In this document: one piece after another, positions 12,901-23,775 of the stretch
Numbering within the stretch: position 1 is the stretch's first letter
Layout of the letters: the number at the start of each line of letters is the position of its first letter
From: Edaphochlamys debaryana
Lineage: Eukaryota > Chlorophyta > Chlorophyceae > Chlamydomonadales
Direction: 5' to 3'
Assembly: GCA_016858145.1 (NCBI GenBank)
Contig: JAEHOE010000001.1
Location: 930,001 to 994,000 of the forward strand
DNA: 64,000 nucleotides
Program-made: the position numbers and the translations under genes
The notes under the pieces: generated by a model
Databases searched by the model: none
The model's input: only the letters and a program-made list of their open reading frames with translations
Told to the model about the DNA's origin: nothing

Positions 12901-15900
12901 CCCGGTCCGTCAAGACCAAGCTGGGGGAGCTGGGCTGCACGGAGTTCTACCCCAGCGGCGAGGCGGACGAGGTGGCGGGCATCGAGTCCGTGGTGGAGCC
13001 CTGGCAGGAGGGGCTGTGGGGGCCCCTGGCGCTCGCCATCAAGGCCAGCTCGGTGCGGCCGGCTGGGGGAGGGGCGGGGGGGGGGAATGGGGCGCTGCGT
13101 TGAGCTGTTGCATGGCGTGGTCAAGGGCGAGGGTGGGAATGCGGCGTCAAGGGAGCTTGAAGGGATCGGAGAGCGAAGTTTGGGATCGTGGGTTCTGTCA
13201 CGCGCTCTGTCTGGGCTTGGCTCACCCCGCCCTGACCCCGACCTGCAGGACCCCACGGCGGCGGAGGAGCTGAAGAAGGCGGCGGCCGCTGCGGCGGCGG
13301 CAGCTGCAGCCGCGGCCGCTTCGAAGGCGGCAGCGGAGAAGGCAGCAGTGGCTGAGAAGGCAGCCAAGGAGCGGGCGGAGAAGGAGGCGGCGGCAGCGGC
13401 TGCCAAGGAGGCCGCTGAGAAAGTGGCCAAGGAGGCGGCCGATGCGGCGGAGAAGGCAGCCAAGGAGGCGGCTGAGAAGGCTGCTAAGGAGAAGGCGGAG
13501 CAGGAGGCAGCGGAGGCGGCCGCTAAGGAGGCAGCCGAGAAGGAGGCAGCAGCCAAGGCGGAGGCTGACCGGTTAGCCAAGGAGGCAGCCGAGGCAGCGG
13601 AGAAGGCTGCGAAGGAGGCTATGGAGGCTGAGGCGGCGGCAGCTGCAGCGGTGGTAGCCCAGCAGGCAGCCACGGATGCAGGGGATACGGAGGAGGGAGA
13701 CAAAGCTGCCAAGGAGGCTGCTGAGCTCGCCGCCAAGGAGCAGGTGGAGAAGGAGGCGGCGGCGAAGGCAGCCAAGGAGGCAGCCGAGAAGGAGGCAGCT
13801 GCTAAGGCGGAGGCCGAGCGGTTAGCGAAGGAGGCGGCGGCAGCGGCAGAGAAGGCGGCTAAGGAGGCTAAGGAGGCTGAGGAGGCAGCCAAGGCGGCAG
13901 CGGCCGCCGAGGCCGCAGCCAAGGAGGCGGCGGCGAAGGAGGCAGTTGAGAAGGCCGCTGCGGAGGCGGCTGAAGCGGCAGAAAAGGCGGCCAAGGAGGC
14001 AGCCGAGGCGGCGGAGAAGGCGGCCAAGGAAGCGGCCGAGGCTGCTGACCTCGCCGCCAAGGAGGCGGCGGAGAAGGAGGCAGCCGAGAGGGCCGCTCAG
14101 GAGCTGGCCGATAAGGAGGCAGCCGACAAGGCCGCCAAGGAGAAGGAGGCGACGGAGCGGGCCGCGAAGGAGAAGGAGGAGGCTGCCAAGGAGGCCGCTG
14201 CGAAGGAGGCGGCGGACAAGGCGGCGGCAGACAAGGCGGCCGCCGGCAAGGCCAAGGCGGCAGCGGCGGCCCTGCAGGTGGACTCACCCGCCGGCGCCGC
14301 GCCGACGACTCCCGAGGCCCCGGCCAAGGCGTCCTCGCTGCATAGCGTCGATCCCCTCCTGACGCCCTCGGGCAGCGGGCACCACGAGTACAACGACGAG
14401 CTGCTGCTGACGCCCCGCGGCAAGGGCGGCAAGGCCGGACACGACTCGCCCGGCAACTCGGTGCCGGGCGCCGCGGGCCCCTCCTCCACCGCCAAGCTGG
14501 GGCTGCACGCGGAGATGGTCAAGAAGATGCACGAAGCCGCCATGAGGTGGGGCCGGGGCGCTGGGGCCGTGGGGGAGAGGGCTGTGCGCGCTTGCTTGAA
14601 TAAGCCTGGGCCGAGCAGATGCAAGCCAGAATCGTGTACGCACGACCCTTTGGCTCTCTGTGTTGCTGAGCCGGGCCGTGTCTTGTTATGCACTGCCGCC
14701 CGCCCCGCAGGCGCAAGTCCATTGAGCGGCCGCCCAGCCGCCTGGTGGCCAAGCCCGTGACCGTCAACTTCCCCAAGCGGGACGAGCAGGTCGTCAAGCG
14801 GAAGGTGCGCGGGGCTGCGTGGGCGTGGGCACACTGCCCTTGGGGCGAAGCGGGCTTGTGTATTTGCTGTAATACGCAGCCGCGCGGGATAGGCAAGGGG
14901 CGATTCGGGTTGGGCTTATGGGTTGCGGCCGCACCAGGCGCTGACCGCGCACGTGCCCTTCCCCCATGCAGGACGAGAAGACGTACGGTCTGCTGATGGG
15001 CCTTGCGCCCGTGGGCGTGGACACCAAGGGCGCGCCCGCGCTGCTGCCGTGCCGCCTGAAGCTGCTGTGGGAGAAGAGCGACAACACCTCCAAGGCCGTG
15101 GTGGCCAAGGAGGCGGCCAGGCCCACGCGGGAGGAGCGGCACGAGCTGGACGCCACGGTGGGGGCAGGGGATGTGGGGTCGGGATGTGGGGGATAGTCAT
15201 GGCCCGGATCGGGGAGGAGGTTGACGGGGTCGTTGTACATGCGGTGTTGCCAGCTCCTGGCTTCAACCCCCGGCGCGCTCCCACCCTCTGTGCAGGGCGT
15301 GTACTCGGCCCAGAAGCCCTTCTGGGCGCACATCTCCGAGGCCCGGTGAGCCATCGCGCGACTGCACCCTGCCCCGCGGCCCCTGACATAGCGCCCTGCC
15401 CGCGCCCCCTCACACCTCGCTGCACCTGTCTGGTGCGCCTTGCAACCCTCGCCACACACTTCAACATCCCTCATCGTCTTCCCCCCTACTCACCACCCAC
15501 CTCCGCCCCCGCCCACTCCCACCCCCAAGGTACGAGACGGCCTTCTGGTCCGACCGCAAGGTGATCCACCTGGAGCTCTCGATCCGCGGATCCAACATGG
15601 CCTACGAGCCGGGCGACTCGATCGGCGTTCTGCCCGTCAACCACCCCGACCTGGTCGCCAACCTGTGCAAGCGCCTCGGCCTCAACCCAGACCGCGTCTT
15701 CTACATCCAGCCGCGCGAGTCCGCCAGCGGCGAGGCCGCGGACACCAACGGGGGCGGCGAGAACGGGTCGGAGTCGGGGGCGGCGGCGGGCGGCCGTGTG
15801 GCCAGCCACATCCCCAGCCCCTGCAGCATCGGCTACGCGCTGAGCCACTGCGTGGACCTGACCAGCGTGCAGCGCAAGTCCGTGCTGCGCCTGCTGAGCG

Positions 15901-17807
15901 AGCACTGCCACGACGCGGCCGAGAAGCGCACGCTGCTGTACCTGTCCGGCAAGGTGCGCTGCGGGCGTGCCGTTGGGGTGGGGGGTTGCAAGGGCGAGGA
16001 GCGCGTGGCCGCCACCCCATTACGGGTGCTACCCCGGCGAGCGTGCGGGGAGCGCGAGGCAGCCGCCCCGCCTCTCGTGCATGGAGACGTGTGTACAGCC
16101 GTCTCCAATCATGGCCCCCAGGCAGCCCACACACATATCGCCGCACACCCTCCCTGACTCTCCTTTCCTTCCCCACGCCCATCCCCCATCCCCCCCAGGG
16201 CGGCAAGGAGGCGTACGCGCACGAGGTGATGGAGCACCAGCCCTCGCTGCTGGACCTGCTGCTGCGCTTCCCCTCCTGCAAGCCCCCCCTTGACGCGCTG
16301 CTGGACGCGCTGCCGCCCCTGGCGCCGCGCATGTACTCGGTCAGCAGCAGCCGCAGGGACCCCACGCGCGGGCCCACGCGCCTCACCGTGGCCTTCAGCA
16401 TCGTGCGCTTCAAGACCAGGTGCGCCCGCGAGGGGCTTGAGACCTGGACAGGGAGCCGGCAGTGGGGTCTGGGTGCACGTGCGGCAGGAAGGGGCGAACA
16501 GCCTGACGAGGGCAAGTGCACCTGGCGTCCCGTACGGTACCCCGGCCGTGTGACAGCGCTCCTGTGCTGACATGATTGCTTGCCCGACCACGCTGCACGC
16601 GTGCCGCAGGTACGGCACCCGCCAGGGCGTGGCCACCACGTGGCTGGACCGCCTGGCGGCGCCCTTCACGGCCGACAACGCCATCATCCCCGCCGACCCC
16701 GTGTGGGTGCCCATCTTCCTGCGCCGCTCCGCCGACTTCAAGCTGCCGCCCTCGCCCGCCACGCCCCTCATCATGGTGGGCCCCGGCACCGGAGTGGCGC
16801 CCTTCCGCGGCTTCCTGCAGGAGCGCAAGGCGCTCATCGAGGAGACCAAGGTAGGTGGGGGTGGGCTCGGGGGAGCTCTGCGGTTAGCATGTCAGGGCTG
16901 GTACGTCGGGGGCTGCCCGCGCCATTGCCGTGACCTGAGTGTGCGGGAAAAAGCAGGGCTGACCTTGCTGCCCCATTCACTCGCCGCCGTCCTGCGGACC
17001 GACCCCTTGCCCTCACCGCCACCACCATCCTCCCTCCCTGAACTTCGCAGCCCCCCGCCGTGGGCGAGGCGCTGCTGTTCTTCGGCTGCCGGCGCGAGGA
17101 CGAGGACTACCTGTACCGGGAGGAGCTGGAGCGGTTCAAGCTGGAGGGCACCCTGGCGGGGCTGTACGTGGCCTTCAGCAGGCAGCAGGCGGACAAGGTG
17201 TACGTGCAGGTGCGCCCAGCGGGGGCCGAGGGCCGGCCTGGGGTTGCGGGCGCCGGGGGTCGCTTGCTATCAAGTTCTGGGTGCCGAGGGCGGGGGGCCA
17301 CCGCTGCTGCAGCGCGGATGACCCACTCCAAGGTGCAATGGCCGTGTGCCTAACCCTGGGGGCTGGCAGCTGTTGGCCGCCGATGCGTGCTCATGCCTCC
17401 CGCCCTCTTGCCCCACCCCCACCTCTACCCCCACAGGACCTGCTCAGGCAGGAGGGCGAGCACGTGTGGCGGCTGCTGCAGGCCGGCGCGCACGTGTACG
17501 TGTGCGGCGACGGCGCGGGCATGGCCAAGGACGTGCACGCGGCGCTGTGCGGGCTGGGGGTCAAGCACGGGGGCATGAGCGAGGAGGACGCGGCCGCGTA
17601 CATGCAGGTGCGCAGCGGGTGTGGGGGAGGTGTGGGGAGAGGAAGCGGGAAGAGGTGGCACGTGCCCTGGGCGCCCTGGGCGCCTTGGTTGCCGATGTGG
17701 GATGCCACACCTGACGGCGGCCCCCCTGTTTCTATCCAAACCCCACCCCACCCGCGCAGAACCTGACCCAGGAGCGGCGGTATATCCGCGACGTGTGGTC
17801 TGCGTGA
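9976..17807 (+). CDS. Membrane-anchored methionine synthase reductase-like flavoprotein with two flavodoxin domains
   Basis: Thirteen exons: 9976-10317, 10581-11654, 12300-13052, 13249-14546, 14711-14804, 14972-15157, 15296-15345, 15530-15953, 16199-16419, 16610-16850, 17051-17209, 17437-17607, 17760-17807. Phases agree and predict 1,686 residues. Order: a long hydrophobic stretch (about 22-53); Ala/Pro linker with three GSAA(L/I)LAR repeats (168, 224, 271); flavodoxin 1 (about 308-472); flavodoxin 2 (about 564-722); Ala/Lys/Glu coiled coil (about 724-1066); then a ferredoxin-reductase-like FAD/NADPH module with RMYSVSSS (about 1451), GPGTGVAPF (about 1538), FFGCR, YVCGDG and a terminal RDVWSA. 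Both flavodoxins keep the SQTGT FMN loop, the STG.GDPPDN loop and GDSNYTR. The linker, FAD domain and PWQEGLW segment resemble MTRR, which re-reduces cobalamin on methionine synthase. The membrane anchor is P450-reductase-like, so the electron acceptor is uncertain. A two-gene alternative with a start at 12067 is discussed in the findings. Confidence 0.8.
11655..12299 (+). other. Long AT-richer intron between the two flavodoxin exons
   Basis: This 645-base intron (GTAGGC donor, TTCAG acceptor) is more than twice the length of most introns in the gene and is visibly richer in A/T from about 11800 to 12240. It contains a TATA-like CTATAAAG at 11836-11843 and an ATG at 12067 that opens a 30-codon frame ending at a weak GTAGGC donor (12157/12158). 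That frame uses many A/T-ending codons, unlike real exons here, so I favour intron over an alternative first exon. No terminal inverted repeats were found. Confidence 0.5.
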
Positions 17808-18304
17808 TCGGCTGGGGCAGGGGACAGGCGCCCACACATCGAGCAGAGCGTGGCGTGCCTGGCGTCGCTGCGGACCTGGAGCGAATTGCTTCGAGGGAGG
17901 GGGAGGAAGGTCGCTTCGTGGGGGCACGTGGCTTGGCTTGGGGGGTGCAGGCAGGGGGCTCGCAGGGACGTAAACATGCATACTTGTGAAGGGTTAGCCG
18001 TTTGGCGGCGTGCTATGCATGTTTCCGACACTAGTGCGTTCATTCCGTCGTCGGACGGCTAGGCTTTCGTGTGGGGATTCAGGAGCGTTTCGCAGGCTCG
18101 CACTGCAGGTGCAGACGTGAGGTCGGGTTGCTTTCTTATGTCGTTCACAGGAGTGAGTGGAGTGCGCGAGCGTGGGTCCGCAGGTGGTAGTAGGATATGT
18201 GGACGGAGGCTGGCTAGAGAGTGCACGTGAATCGCTTGAATGCGTTGGACCATGTTCGTTCTCGAGCTAGGCGTCCAGCCAGCTGAAAGCCGTGATATCA
18301 CGAG

Positions 18305-18309
18305 TTACA
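18305..18309 (-). terminator. TGTAA poly(A) signal for the ankyrin gene
   Basis: TTACA on the plus strand is TGTAA on the minus strand, about 525 bases after the stop of the F-box-like/ankyrin gene. It lies inside the predicted 3' UTR of the convergent flavoprotein gene. Confidence 0.4.
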
Positions 18310-18347
18310 CTGACGTCGTCCCCAGCCTGACACGGGCTGAAGGGCCG

Positions 18348-18352
18348 TGTAA
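18348..18352 (+). terminator. TGTAA poly(A) signal for the flavoprotein gene
   Basis: TGTAA, the usual chlorophycean polyadenylation signal, occurs about 540 bases after the TGA of the flavoprotein gene. I saw no earlier copy downstream of that stop. Confidence 0.45.
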
Positions 18353-18832
18353 TGAATCTTGGTAGAGCTCCAGGAGTGCAACTCCCCTTCCTCCTCCTCC
18401 ACCCACCCAACGCGACCGCAAGGGAGTCCACTGCGGCCAGCTCGCACTGCGCTCGTGCGTTCCATATCTCCGCGGAGCCTACAGCTTGTGTGCAGCCCTG
18501 CAGGCCACCATCACCACCACCACCACCACCAGGCAGCACACTATGTGATTCACTTCAGACGCTCGCCACGCCGACGGCAACAGAGTCCACCAGAGCAGCA
18601 CCTAGAACGACGCCCGCTGCCGGGCCCAGGGGCGACACTGCCGGGGCCACACGCCGTGCCCGGGGGCCCAGCTCCGCCCAGCGGGGACTGCTCACCCAGC
18701 AACACCAGGAAAGGAAGCTGCAAGCGCAGACGAGGGCGTGACCCAGACTCCAGCGCCACGCCCCGAGCCCCACGACGCAGCGGTGGCAGCGCATGGGCTG
18801 AGACGCGGCTCCGCCTTGCCACGTGCCCCGCC

Positions 18833-21800
18833 TCAACGCCGGCCCGCCCCCTTGCGACCCTTGGCCTCGTTGCTCGCCCCGTGCCCCTTGCCCGCCCCGC
18901 CCGCCCCGGGCTTCCGCCGCTCGTCCGCGCGCCGCTGCAGCCAGGCCGTGAGGGGGTCGGCCAGGGTGCCCCGGGCGCACTCGGCTGCGTCCAGCGCCTG
19001 GTCCCAGTCGATGGGGCAGCCCTGGGGGGCGGAGGGAGCGGTGGGAGCGGTGGGAGCGGGGGGAGAGCGGAACCGCGGAGCGGCGCGGAGCGGGAAGGGT
19101 GACGTTAGTATGGGAGCGTGATAGCTGGGGCGGCTTGGGGCCAGCGCAAGCACACGAGGGATGCCTTGTGCAGCATTTACTGCCGCTGAGGCGCTGGGAT
19201 CAGGGAGAGGGCGCTCAATGCCCGTGTCCACCCCACCCCACCCCACCCCACGCCCCTACCCCGCCCCGCCCCAGCCCGCTCCGCACGCGCCTGCTGCACC
19301 AGGCACGCCACCGCCTCCAGCCCCGCGCCCGCGTCGATGGCGGCCGTCACGGTGCCCTCGGACCAGCGGCAGCCCAGGGCGCGCAGGCGGGGCAGCGCCG
19401 CCAGGTCCCCAGCGGCAGCGGCCCTCACGTAGGGCTGGTCGCTCTGGGGGGGCAGGGGGGGAAGGGGGGGAAGGGGGGTTAGTGAGGGAGGGGGACTGGG
19501 AGGCTGGAGCTGGACCTGAGCGTTGGGAGGAAGCCAGGGAGCGAGCCCCAATGAAGTAATACCTCACCCCTCGCAGCGCAGCACGCTGCATGTCCGGTGC
19601 ATGCAAGGAGGCAGCGTGCGGCACCCCATCCGCGAGCCCGGGCCCTCCACACCAACACACGCATGTGCCCCCGCCAGCCCCACCCAGCCCCCCGGCGCTG
19701 CCCCACCTCGAGCGGTGCGCCCCGGGCCACCACCCACGCCACCGCCTCCTCGCAGCCGCTCTCGGCGGCGGCCGCCAGCGCGCCCTCGTCCCACGCCAGG
19801 CGGGGCGCCCGCTCCGTCAGCCACGCCATGGCCTCCACGCTGCCGCTGCGGGCCGCCTCCTCCAGCGCCCTCCCGTCCCACAGCTCACACTCGCAACCGC
19901 CACCCCCGCTCTCGCCCTCGCCCTCGCCCTCGGCCCCAGCCCCTCCACGGGCCGCCTCCACCGCCGCCTGCAGCAGCTGCATCACCCCCACCCGCCCCGA
20001 CCCCGCCGCCGCCGCAAACACATCTGGCTCCAGCAGCTCCCGCAGCAGCAGCGCCCGCTCCGAGGGGGGCTCCTCGCCGCCATCACTGGCGCTGACGCTG
20101 ACGCTGGTAGCGTCTTCGAAGTCATCATCGCTCGCGGCCCCCGCCGCACCGCCGCCGTCCATCCTGCGTTGGTTACTTTGAGTGGCGGCGGCGGCGGTGG
20201 CGGTGGAAACAGCGTCTTGGCGCGTTGTGCGCCAGAGGTCCAACAGGTGGGTGAGGACGGCGGCCTGGCCCGTTCGTGCCGCCTCCGCCGCCACCTCCGG
20301 ACGCACGACCGCCGCCGCCAGCCCCCCCGTCACCAGCTCTTGCAGCGCCGCCAGGTGGCCTGCGCCTGCCGCCTCCGCCGCCGCCTCAATCAGGGCACCC
20401 AGGTCCAGGTCCATCTCCCGATTGCTCCCGGCCTGCCCTCCGCCCCAGCCCCCACCCCTGCCTCCCCCTCCCTGCTGTGGATTGCCACCGTTCCGCGGTC
20501 CCGCTACCCCGCCGACATTGCCGTGGGCCCCATCCCCTCGGCCACCGTCACCACTCCCGCCGCCAGTGAGGCCGGCGGTGGCGCAGATGAACCGCACCGC
20601 CGGCGCGTTGCCCGCCCGCAGCGCCTCCACCAGCACCTCCACATGCAGGGGGTACCCCCGCTCCAGCAGCCACGCCAGCCGCGCCGGCGCGTTTCCCCCG
20701 TCCCCCCCATCCCCCTGCCCATTCCCCTGCCCCAGGCACTTGGCCGCCACCTGCATCAGAGCCACCGGCTCCTTTACGCCCGGCCACGCCAGCCCCTCCC
20801 ACGCCCCGCCCCCGCCTCCCCCGCCCCCGCCTCCCCCGCCACCCCCTGCCCCGCCACCCCCGCCGCCGTTGCCAGCGGGCCCAGGGGCGTTCAGGTCCCG
20901 ACTGGCGCCCTCCAGGAATTCCACCTTGGCCCGCCAGTCGGGCGTGGGGGAGCCGGCGGCGGCCGCCACCGCCGACGCCAACCACCAGCCGGGCCTGCGC
21001 TGCCGGGCCATGTACGGCACCGACAGCACCATGTCGTACACGCGCCTGAGCGTGGCCAGGTCGCAGCCCCGCGCCGCCCCCGCCAGCAGGCGGCGCAGGT
21101 CGGTGCCGCAAGAGGCCACAGTGAGGGGCCCGGGGCCGTGCCGCACGCGCGCCAGCAGCCAGTCCATGAGGCCGGGGTAGCCGTGCTGCACCGGTGAAAC
21201 GGGAGGGGCCGGAGGCGTGGCGGCAGTGCACGCGAGTTCTGGATTCAAGTGCTAGCACAGGGTAGCCTATAGGATGTTGGGAAACAACGGTGTGTTCAAT
21301 GATCAGCGCCTGCGCCGCGGTCGTGTTGGAAGACGTCAAGGAAGCAAAGGCGCAGGGCGGGAGGTGGCTTGAAGCAACTGTGTGGTGCGGTGCCCGTCAG
21401 CCCCGCCAACACGCCGGGCACGTGCCTTGGCGGCGCAGCCGGGCGCCCAGGCGGGCACCGACAGCTGCGTGCGCTCCAGCAGCCACTCCGCCAGCGCCCG
21501 GTGGCCCGCGCGGATGGCGCACTTTAGCATGCGCCGGCGCTGGGGGCCGCTGTACTGGAGGGGCACGGGGAAATGAAGGGTGGGCGCGGAGGAGGACGTT
21601 TTGGAACGCGCCTTCCTCTGGGCAGCTGCTGGTTTGGCACCGTACCGTATCACGGGGTTCCCAGCGCCCCAGCGCGATCCCCGGCTCACTGCGTTGAGCA
21701 GCCACTGGCACACCTCCAGCCGCCCCGCCGCCGCCGCCGCCTCGGCCGCGTGCAGCCCCAGCTGCAGCCGCTGCGGGTGCGCCGACAGGAGGAGCTGCAG

Positions 21801-22366
21801 GTTGGCCAGGCAGCCCGAGGCCGCCACCAGCGCCACCAGCTCCTGGCGCCGAGCCATGGTGAGGGAGGCTATGGACTGGACCGGGAGCCAGCGGGCCGCG
21901 AAGGCTGCGGGCGGCGCGGGCTGGGAGAGGCGGACCGTGGCGTGGGCGGGCGCGGGCAGCGCGCGGGCGGCGGCGCGGCAGGCAAGGCGCAGGTGCAGCG
22001 CGACCTCGTTGGGCGGCAGGCAGGAGGCGATGTGGGACACCACCTCGGGGATCCAGGCCTGCGAGGGAGGCGGGAGGCGGGGGGGCTGAGGGGGCGAGGA
22101 GGCGGGCGCAGCGAGGGGGCGCGGGGTTGGAGAGGAAGACTCACGCGGGTGGGGTCTGCCGAGTGCGGCAAGTCGTCCGTCCGCCCTGGAGCCGAGAGCT
22201 GCGCGACGGGGCAGAAACGCACGGACAAAAATCACGATAATTGGTGCGCAGCAGTGTTCAGCCTTGGCTGCCGCTACGTAGAACCAACACGCGGAACCAT
22301 CCCGGCTGCATGTGGCCCTCGGAGCAGTGTCCCCGCAAACGGGCGTACCTGTCTCAGGTCTTCCAT
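18833..22366 (-). CDS. F-box-like / ankyrin-repeat protein
   Basis: Six exons (22349-22366, 21690-22058, 21426-21554, 19707-21185, 19291-19443, 18833-19021) predict 778 residues. The first exon is only MEDLRQ followed by GTACGC; it joins in phase but is the least certain part. Near the N-terminus a segment with IPEVVSHIASCLPPNEVALH resembles the F-box-like start of a large volvocalean ankyrin family. After it come degenerate ankyrin-type repeats of the form 'AAxxGxLxxLxxLLxxG' throughout. They are interrupted by a long Gly tract (about 20790-20880), Asp/Ser/Glu-rich inserts and a basic C-terminus. Two introns need GC donors (AAG|GCACGT before 21425 and CAG|GCGCGT before 19290). A role as a ubiquitin-ligase adaptor or scaffold is only inferred from family architecture. 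The gene is convergent with the flavoprotein gene. Confidence 0.7.
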
Positions 22367-23775
22367 GTCAGTGCACACAGGCCGAGAGAGAGTTGTCCGC
22401 ATCGTGCGTGCGAGCGCAATGACAGTCCGGAACAGCCTGCGGCGACCCGGCACCGCTCTCGCAAGCTCCAGTGAGATGTATGAGACGAGACTGAGGGTGT
22501 GCAGTGTCGCTGTTGCCGTAGGGTTTGCGAGGGCGACATCAGTCCGCGGTACGTGCGGCACGAACTTCGGCGGTGCGCGGCGGGAGGCTGTCCTCAGGGA
22601 CCGCAACCGTCTCACGGGAGATGTTCAATGGCGTCAAGCAAGCAGCGATTCACCTTCGTCCACGCACAAAGCCACCGCCAACGCACCGGGCCTACCACAC
22701 CCGCTTCACACATGCTGACCGTACTCCGGGCAATCAGGGGTGATCAGGGTGACTCAGCCCTGTCCCCAACTCCCCACACCGAGCAACGCTGTACTCCTAA
22801 AACTCCCTGCTGCCCGCTAGGCGTATGAATCCACGTTGCCTTGCCGGTCCCAACAAGCCCCAACGTGCTCGGGCGACCCTCAACCCCCTCCTCGACTGAA
22901 CCTCCTCAACACACATCTTCCCGGTCCGTTCGTCGCCCCCCCATGAGACCACGCCGCGTGCCAGCCACATGTGGGGCGCTACGCAAGCGGGACCTGCCAG
23001 ATGAACCAAGTATAACACCGGTACCATAACCCAATAGCGATGCACTGCTGGCGCATGGCTCACATGTCCGGGCGAAGGTCAGCTTGCCGTCACCGCCCTC
23101 AGGCTGCTGCCGACGAATCCACGCGCCGACACGGTCTTGCAAAGGCACATGGCCACACCAACTCCACCAAAATGACTCGGAAGCTCACCCGATAAAGAAG
23201 ACTCCAGAACACGGGCCGAAGGTTAAGCTGCAATGATCGCCCTAGACTGCCCACTGCCCTAGACGCTAGACGTCCACCACAGGGCCGGGGCCCCTGACGC
23301 CAAAATCGCGCGAACACGGTTTTGCAAAGGTACAGCCGCCCACCCTTCACATCTCCAAAGGACTCAAGGGGTAGGGGGCCTGCATCTACGCCCCCGGCCA
23401 AGTCAGCGCCTACGCGGCGGCGTGGCGGTGCAGGATTATGTAACAGCATCAGCTCCCTTTGCGTAGGGCACCCCACCTGCGCATGAACCGCGTTCCTCTG
23501 CATCCCACCACATGTGCCCCCTCAAGCTTTGAACCAATAACCGACTCCTTCACCCGTTGCTCGCTGTTGCTTTATCCTCCACCTGCCAGGCTGCTCCTGC
23601 CCCCAGCCCCCAACACGCTGTTCCCTCTTTCCCTCTGCCAAGCTCTTGGTCACAATGCAGTTCTGACGCTGATGCACCGCCGTGCCTTAAGCTGGACCGC
23701 GCCGTGCCCCGTCACCTCCGCCACGGGCCTCCACGCAACTGCATGGGCTCTCCCCATGATGGCGCCTGCCTCGCC
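22367..23775. other. Intergenic region between ankyrin and AGPase-like genes
   Basis: About 1.4 kb upstream of the ankyrin gene and downstream of the AGPase-like gene, both on the minus strand. Base composition is less GC-rich than the exons. I see no convincing exon, RNA gene or repeat. Confidence 0.4.

Larger units (their letters stand above)
17808..18832. other. Tail-to-tail intergenic region with overlapping 3' UTRs
   Basis: About 1 kb separates the convergent stops of the flavoprotein and ankyrin genes. It holds both candidate poly(A) signals and a short CAC trinucleotide run near 18507-18530. No further gene was seen. Confidence 0.5.

Noticed and set aside
12648..14060. 470-codon Ser/Ala-rich minus-strand frame
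   Set aside because: Mirror image of the AAK/KEA coiled-coil repeat and flavodoxin 2 of the reductase. The plus frame has domains and consistent splicing.
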